From assembly GCF_905147365.1 (NCBI RefSeq), contig NC_056417.1:14654501-14718500 (forward strand): a DNA stretch of 64,000 nucleotides, in the 5' to 3' direction. Below are positions 27,001 to 36,000 of the stretch, one piece after another. The translations under genes were made by a program, and so were the position numbers. How positions within the stretch are numbered: position 1 is the stretch's first letter; each line of letters opens with the position of its first letter. Source of the stretch: Aricia agestis. Lineage: Eukaryota; Arthropoda; Insecta; Lepidoptera; Lycaenidae. The notes beneath the pieces were generated by a model. That model did not search any database and had not been told where the DNA came from. It saw nothing but the letters and a program-made list of their open reading frames with translations.

Positions 27001-30000
27001 GTTTCACAGTTTTTACCCATCCCACAAAAGTGCTCAACGCCGCTAAAGAAGTTTTCACTTCAAAAATAAGGCGTTCCTTCCACTTGACACCACCAAGACG
27101 ACACCCCCACCGGCTCCATGGCAATAAACGAGTTTTGGCGCAACGGAATTGCGGGCGTCATCCACTCATCTATAAATCAATTTCTTTGTATCTAGAGAGA
27201 ACCATACACAGATGCTTTAGATTCCTAGCCTATGCAATACTATTCACAATCAAGATGAACACAACAGAAGGCCACAAATTGGCAATCAATGTCTTGTTAA
27301 CAGAGAAGTTGGAGAGATAACTTGAGAGAGATGTTAGTACTCAATGGATATTGAAGCTGCATTAAACTCTGTAGTTTATTACGATCGCATAAAACTAGTG
27401 TCCAAGATATTAACCAGGTCATAGGGAACTTAATCCCCCTAATGGGCGTTTTGTAATTCACAGGGTGGAACAAAACAAAGTAATAATATTTTAGGGTGAG
27501 TATGAGTCCCCTGTATAGATTCCACTGTGAAAGAGCAAAAGATACTCTTTTAGAGCTGCTACTTTCACGTTGAATATGGGACCCATACACATCCTAAAGT
27601 ATTATCACTTAGTTTTGTGACATTCTGTATTTAAAGGGACATAATATACTAAGGGTGGGTTGCACCAGAGGTGTGGTTATAGTTACAGTTATGGTCAAAG
27701 TTATGGTTATAGTTAAAACTAACTTAACTTTGAACACAGAATTTGACAGATGTCTCTTGCTGGTTCGACAAGGCTTTAAATGCACGTGGGCGGGGGCGCT
27801 GCTGGTAAAGGAGAACTCTCAAAAATGGCGTTTTTGTATGATGACAGCGTTAGTTCCTTTTTTCGCCACGTTCATTTAAAGCCTTGTCGAGCTCTATGTT
27901 AAATATGGCATCCATTTTTTACTTTAACCAAAGACTTGACATTTTGCATTGTAGTTAAAGTTACAGTTAAAGTTAAAGAGTTAAAGTAAGTTGGTGCAAC
28001 CCATTATTAAACACTCTTAAGTATATTATTTACTTTTATTACACCATTTATATTTATTAGGATAATAGATTATTTAGAACCCGCATAGCACCGGATTGGC
28101 ATAATTTCATCTTGAACTTGAGTCTTGAATAAATCTCAATTTCAATTCGATTAGGATTCTATAAGATTGATTTGCGATTTAGATCGCAACACAATAAGGC
28201 TTCAATTTGGAATCGCAAGTAAATTGAATGTCAATATTACCGATTGAAATTGTTTAGAGAGAACGCTGGGTTTTCCACAATATGGAGACAATAATGATCA
28301 AACTGTCACAAACAACTGCAGTATTGCAGTTTATTAGAGAACAGGGTTATTTGTAGAGCTCATGTTATTTTTCCATCAAAACATTGGATGAAAACAAATA
28401 TAAGTGACTATAGGTACGTATTATTCTAATTTCTTTTTTAAGTTTTTAGGGTTCCGTACCCAAAGAGTAAAAACGGTATATTGAATGTACTGTCACTTCT
28501 TGGTGGAGACTCATCTTCAATTAAATTATTATACACTTTCCTTGCACTTATTCCACTTTATTTTAATATATTTATTGCAAAATTGTTAAATACACGACCG
28601 GTTTCGAATAAATCATCATCAGGTGTTCTTACCTTCGTTATCTGTCCGTCTGCCCGTCTGTCTGTCTCCAGGATGTAACTCAAGAAGATATTTGACCTCG
28701 ACACTTTTTATTAGTACCTACTCACTACCTGCATGGTAGGGTCAGAGGGCGTTGATAGTATTCCTGTGCGTCAACTAGATGGCGTTTTTTTGAGAATAAA
28801 CAGCGATGCGTTGTTATTATTCCTGCCTCTTGGGCGTCAATAATTATAGATGGCGTTATTTTTTTTTTGAGTGTATATGTATACAGGTTTTTTGAACATA
28901 AGAAATAACTTCGATCCATTCGGGTGTCCCTTGACACCTCTCAAGTTTTAGTTTTTAAGTACTTGGGTATGTCATAAATAGCTTTTTTTATACGTGTTTT
29001 TCTCTATGTTTGTATTTTTATATCATTTTTATTCTTATTTCGTTTTCTTTTGAAATAACACAAAGGGAGAAGCGGATACGGTACGGTATTAAGTTTCTAA
29101 ATTTATCTCATCGAAAGCACACAGCTCAGTTATGCTCGGGCCACACTAACGAGAAATGCCGTTAATTATCGCGATAATGCTAAAACTTGTTAAAGCATTA
29201 TCGCCTTTAATTAGTGGCACGTAAAGGCGATAATGGTATAACATGTTTTAGAATTAACGCGATAATTAACGGCGTTTCTCGTTAGTGTGGCCCGAGCATT
29301 ATAATGCCCGTAAGAGGCTTAGAAAGTTAAGACCATAGATTATAGGCTTTAACTTTACATAGCGTTTCCAAGAAAATATCGTAAGTAACATAAGTACCTA
29401 CAATATTATAGTTATAGTAAATATTTTCCGTACTTACATCTTAATATTTTATGACCTATCACGCACACAGTCAAATAGCTATACAAGGTGTAACAAAATT
29501 AAGCGATAATAATACTTTAGGGCAGGGGTCGCCAATTAGTTTCGTTCGGGGTCCATTTTAAGAAATAAAATCACGGCCCGCACTGTTTAAAAAGAAACAA
29601 AGTTATTACGAAAATTACAAAGGTAAGTATTTATTTACATAATCAATGACAAAATTGTCAAGTTTTCGTTGCTTGTTTGGACTTTGGAGTGAAATTGGTG
29701 CAAGCTATTGACATTAAATCCTGGAGATGTTCATCAGTAAGTCGAGACTCGAGACCTTAATTATTCATTTTAAGGAATTCATCTTCGAACATGCTTGGTA
29801 CGCACACAATGGGTCGGCGGTCCGGATGCGGACTGTGGTCCGCCATTTGGTCACCCCTGCTTTAGGGTGTATGTGTTCCTTCGCTGTGAACAGTGAAAGT
29901 AGCAGCGCTGAAAGAGTATAATTTTTTTTGTGATTTGTATGGGCAGTGGGCACGCGCCCGCGCGTTTTAATTTTTTCCATACAAAGGTAAAGAAAAGTTA

Positions 30001-33000
30001 AATAGTAACTTTTTTTTACCAGCGCTGCTACTTTTACAGCGAATTCTATATAGGGGACCCATACACACCCTTAAGTATTATCACTTAGTTTTGTTACACA
30101 CCGTATAATATGGAGCGGCCTGCCCCGCTGGCTTCGTCATAATATTGTGTGCGTACCTGTGATCTCGCGACCTAATTTTCTGTAGTATAATTTTCTGTCA
30201 GTAAGTAAATAAATTCAGAAAACGCAGTTTTGATCAAAGGTCACTCTGTTCTATTTGCCTTACCCAGATGTATTCCTAAATAAATTTCGCTAATTTCAAC
30301 GACTTCTTAACTTTTCGCGACTTATTGTAAGTACTTAAATAAATACTTTAATGGAAACTGACCCTAAATAAAAGGCTTATCTATTCGTGAGTGTTTTCAC
30401 TTTTCATATTATTTCGATGGAATAAGGATTGTAATCTCTGAGCTCAGACCAAATAAAAAGTCAAGACCTAGATCGCTGCGAACAACAAAGTGAGTGGAAG
30501 CCGATCAAACTGCGCCAGTTGTGTATGTGTTAAGTATAGTTTTCACAGAGCCAGTATTGGCTGCCAATAAGACTGGCAGCCAGTATTGGCTTGGTATATG
30601 CCGCGTGTGAACAGTTTGGCCTGGCTTGAAAAACTGTTCACAAGCGGCATATACCAAGCCAATACTCGCTGCCAGTCTTATTGGCTGGCTTGAAAAACTG
30701 TTCACACGCGGCATATACCAAGCCAATACTCGCTGCCAGTCTTATTGGCAGCCAGTACCAGCTCTGTGAAAACTATACTTTACGCTACTAATATATTGTA
30801 TTCTGTGGTTACGCTCAAAGACCGAAAACGCTCTAGGTGTAATAATCCCTATTCCTACCTATTGTTTATTAAGTATATTTTTTAGGTTTTAAGATTCCGT
30901 ACCCAAGGGGTAAAAACGGGACCCTATTTACTAAGACTTCGATGTCTGTCTGACTGTCAGTCTGTCTGTCTGTCTGTGTGTCTCCAGGCTGTAACTCAAG
31001 AATCGCTATAGCTTCTGAAATTTTCATAAATTGTGTATATCTGTTGCTGCTATAACAATAAATACTTAAAACAAAATAAGTAAATTAAATATTTAAGGGG
31101 GGCTCCCATATAACATACATGATTTTTTTGCTATTTTTTGCTCGATATCAATAACGGCAATACATATCTAGGCACTTTAAATATTCACGAAATACTCAAT
31201 TTTATTTGTACTTAATAAAATTTAAATAAATGAACGAATAATAAATACTTAAGTTAAATAATAATACGGGAGCCAGTACAAAAAACACAATTTTCAGCCT
31301 TTTTTACTCTATTGTGGTACGGAACCCTTCGAGCGCGAGTCCAACTCGCACTTGGCCGATTTTTAATTATAATCTTCTATAGTATCTTATAAAGCTTTTT
31401 TAAACTTGGTATTTTGCTCTATGTTTGTATTTTTTAATTTAAAATAGGTACGTGTGACATTCGATGAATGCCGCAGTAAAGCTTAATTTACGTCAGCTAT
31501 TAAAAATAATTTTGACTACTTGAAAATGCCGAGCTGTGTCGTGAAAGGGTGTAAAAATAATTCATCCAAAGATGAAAAGCGAGATGACCACCACCATACT
31601 GCGTCTGTAACATCTGGCCCTTAAGCCCGGCCGCACATTGTCCGAAATTTCTGATCAGAAACAGTTGAACGTCCGAGCTGTCTCTTACATTTTGTACTGA
31701 GCCGAGTGAGCTCGCCGGAAGGATATTTCGGATAGTGTGCGGGGCGGCGGTCCGGCGAAATTCAATTGTTTCTGATCAGAATTCGGACAATGTGCGGCCG
31801 GGCTAAGAGGAGTCCACACCGCCCTTTTTTCCATACAAAAAGGGTTGTCCCCTGTTTCCTCCCTGGATAATGCTAGTAGAGTTATAATTTTTTCCTGAAT
31901 ATCTACGGCCACTAATACAATGTCCCTATGTTTTATTTAATGTGGGACCACCATGGGCGTCGGCGGCGGGGTGCCAGGTGGTGCACTTGCACCCCTTGGG
32001 AATCTCGGGATCAACAGGAATTATTGAAATAAAAAGCATTTTGTAACCCTATTACTATGCCGTACAAAGATAGTTCATAATGTGTCGGCACTAACGGCCG
32101 TTCCCAATATTCAATCTATCTCTGGTTTGACATACAACCGATCGCAGCTAACATTGAATTGACATAAAATATATGTCTCTAATGTCTAATGTGAGCTATT
32201 CCTATCTCTAGTAGGGCAAAATCAGAGATAGATCAAATATTGGGAACGGCCGTTAATGTATTCTGTTGACGTAAATAGACAGTTACTGTTGTTCGTAAAG
32301 AGTAAAAAGAAAGAAAAGAAAGAAAACTAAAATATGCACCCCTTGGAAGTTATTTCTGCCGGCGCCCATGGGGACCACATTTCACACGGAAGCAATTTGA
32401 AATCTTATATTTTTAATATACTTATTCAAATGAATTTAGGAGGTTATTGTACAGAATACATATGCAAGTAGCAGAGTAAACAGAATTATAGAGTATGCCG
32501 ACTTAGAACTGATGTTGAAATTTTTAAATTTGACGTATTATGACGAAAATCGTCGCTAGGGTTGTTAAATTGTTACCTACGAATTTAAAAATATGACATA
32601 TTTGCTGGACGTGTTCCTCTTTGGTCGTAATTGTTGTTTGTGTTTTGGCACATGCGATTAAAATTGTCAGAATCCAATTTTGAAATCTTTATTTTAAACA
32701 TTTAAAAATAAATTATATCAGCCAGCGCGAGGCACATTCCGTTCATAATCCTAGTGAAACCCGACGAATTTGACAGATATTGAAACCTGTCCGTCTCTTT
32801 GCAGTCGAACTACTGGTCGTTATGTCTATTGTGCAAGTAGCTATAATTGCCTGAACTATGCAAGAAAACACAAGTGTTGCCAGAATGAAGTATTTTTAAA
32901 TACCCTGACTTTTTATTTGGTCTGAGCCTCTGAGTTAGATTTAATTGAAACCAGTGTAATGTGAAAACTTGCCAGACTTGGAATTAACTTACAAACATTT

Positions 33001-36000
33001 AGGTAATATTTTTACAACAAGTTTTATAAGTATTTGTGTGGAGTTGTTAAATAAAACTAGACGTATACTGAAACACAAAAAAGGAAGTTTGTTAAGTCCT
33101 TGACTAAGTAAATATTATTCTATTTCTTGGAATCGAAATTCTTAAACTTATTATTACATACCCTCAATTAAAACAAAGTGATTTACTTTAGGGTGTGTAT
33201 ATTGTGTCTCTTAAAATAAAACAGACTTAATCTGTGAAAGTAGCAGCGCTGGAGGAGTTACCTTTTTAAAGTTCCGTACCCAAAGGGTGAAAATGGCACC
33301 CTATTACTGAGACTTTGATATCTTGTCGTCTGTCTCCTGGCTGTAACTCTAGAACCGCTATAGCAACAAATACGAAAAACAAAATAAAATAAATATTTAA
33401 GGGGGGCTCCCATACAACAAACGTGATTTTTTGCCCTTTTTTGCGATATCAATAACAGCAACAAGTAGGCAGTTGATATTTTCACAAAGGGCTTAATTAT
33501 ATGTATATTTAAATGTTTAATAATAATATTAAATAAAATAAAAAAAACTAAGGGGGGCACCCATACTGACTACTTTTCCTCTATAACGGTACGGAACCCT
33601 TCGTGCGCGAGTCCGACTCGCATTTGGCCGATTATTTATAAATAGTGTGCCGTCAAACTCATCATGTTAGGTCATTTCTTATACCAACATAGAAGTCAAA
33701 TGTTTCTCTTTCAGTGCTGCTACCTAATTAGTAATTATTACAGATAGACTGTTTTATATTATTACACACCCCACTCTTTAGTATTTACACGTCTGAAGTA
33801 CCTAGTCACTTTGACTACTAACCACAACCAGCTATACCAGCCTTTCCCAAAGTGGGCAAATACCCTTATGGGCATTATAGATCTGAAGGTGGGCGGTGTG
33901 GGACCTAGAAAAAAATGGGGGCTATGTGTAGAGGCTTGGACCGGTGATTTATTTCATCTGGATGCAATTTAAATTGAAACAATGGGGGGGCTAAAACGTC
34001 ATTTATTCTCAAAGTGGGCAGTAGACAAAATAAGTTTGGGAACCTCTGAGCTATAGCATACCATTTTACATACTACCTCTTTCCAGCACGGTAGCCGAAG
34101 CGCTGAAACGCGGGGAGCCTGTCAAGGCCGAGAGTTTCGACTGCGTCACCATATACTTCAGCGACATCGTCGGCTTCACCAAGTTGGCTGCTAGCAACTC
34201 TCCTATGCAAGTAAGATCCTCCGAAGAAGACTCCACGAAAGCAGTGCCGTGGGCTTCTTATAGCTTGATAATTGATTAACCGCCGTACTCAGAGACATTT
34301 AATTATGATTAACCTTCAATTTAATGAAGAGTTTGACAGATAATATATGGGGCTTATGTCAAAATTTCGAATTAATTACAATTAAATAATTAATGTTCCA
34401 CTCTCACAGTGGCGTAACTATTACATCCGTGGCAAATTGATGGGGCCCTATCAGTATAAATCGTCACGTTAATAATAAAACAATGTATAAAGGGTCGGGG
34501 GCCCGTGGCATTTTGCCAGCCCTGCCACCCTATAGTTACGCCACTGAATTGATTGCTGCTGCCTTTTCGGCTTCCTTACACTTTGAAGACCGAACGTTTT
34601 GAAATATTCTAACAAAAACTTCTATCAAAAAGAGGCAGGAAAGTTTACACAAGCTAGTGCCTTTTGAAGAACGAGCCATCGCCACCACTAGTGTTGCTAG
34701 GAGGGATTTTGATAGTGCAACCTAACGCAGACCTAAAGCCTTGATGTACTTACTTTATATTGTACGTAGCGCCTATTGCAAACCTCAAACCTATTCACCA
34801 TTTGCAAACTGTAATGTGATTCGCCATTAACGATTGGCAAATCGTCATTCATTGGTCCTTTTTGTCTTTCAGGTGGTGGAAATACTGAACGATTTGTACA
34901 CTTGCATCGACTCTATCATATCATTTTACAACGTTTATAAGGTACGAACAATTTAGTTTTTACCATAATATTTACCAAAATCACAGCTATACGTGGGAGA
35001 GCCATGCTTCGGCACGAATGGGCCGGCTCGACCGGAGAAATACCACGATCTCATAGAAAACCGGCGTGAAACAGCGCTTGCGCTGTGTTTCGCCGAGAGA
35101 GTGAGTTTACCGGAGGCCCAATCCCCTACCCTATTCCCTTCCCTACCCTCCCCTATTCCATTCCCTTCCCTTCCCTCCCCTATTACCCTATTCCCTCTTA
35201 AAAGGCCGGCAACGCACTTGCAGCTCTTCTGATGCTGCGAGTGTCCATGGGCGACGGAAGTTGCTTTCCATCAGGTGACCCGTTTGCTCGTTTGCCCCCT
35301 TATTTCATAAAGAAAAAAAAAGCTATCCCTTGCCTTCATTGGTGCTGTATTTCAGGTGGAAACCATAGGAGACGCGTACATGGTGGTAGGCGGTCTGCCG
35401 GAGCGGTGCGCGCGCCATGCGGCCGAAGTGGCGTCCCTCGCGCTCCACGTGTTGGAATCCGTACCCAAGATCCACATGCGGCATATGCCGGCTGCTAGAC
35501 TGCATATACGGATAGGTAGGATCATCTAATCCATAGTAATTTTCAAAGTGTGTATGTCCGATGAACTGATTTTGATGGGTGAAGAGATAATATTGCTTAC
35601 ATATTGAGTTCCAAAAGTGCATTGCATAGGATAGTTTCATACGGGAGTAATAATTTACGGCGTACTTAAGAATTCTGAATATGTTTTGGTAGACATGTAA
35701 TCAGTGCCGTAAATAGCCTTTTTTGCGCCCTGTGCGAGCTTCTATATAACTGCACCTTTGTTTTTTAACCGACATCCAAAAAGGAGGAGGTTACATTATG
35801 TTCGGCTGTGGATATTTTTTACTACATTGGGAAATATCTCTGAGGCGCACCGGGAACTTATCGGGAGCAATTCGAAAAATAAGGATCTGTCTGGTCTGGC
35901 CATTCTCGCGCCCCTCAGAGTCTACGCCCTGTGCCTGGGCACCGGTGGCACCGCCCTATTTACGGCACTGCATGTAATAAAAGTATTGCCACAAGATTTT

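Noticed and set aside
35232..35498. 88-codon ORF joining SINE and cyclase exon 11
   Set aside because: In exon 11 it is in a different frame from the cyclase; the SINE is intronic.
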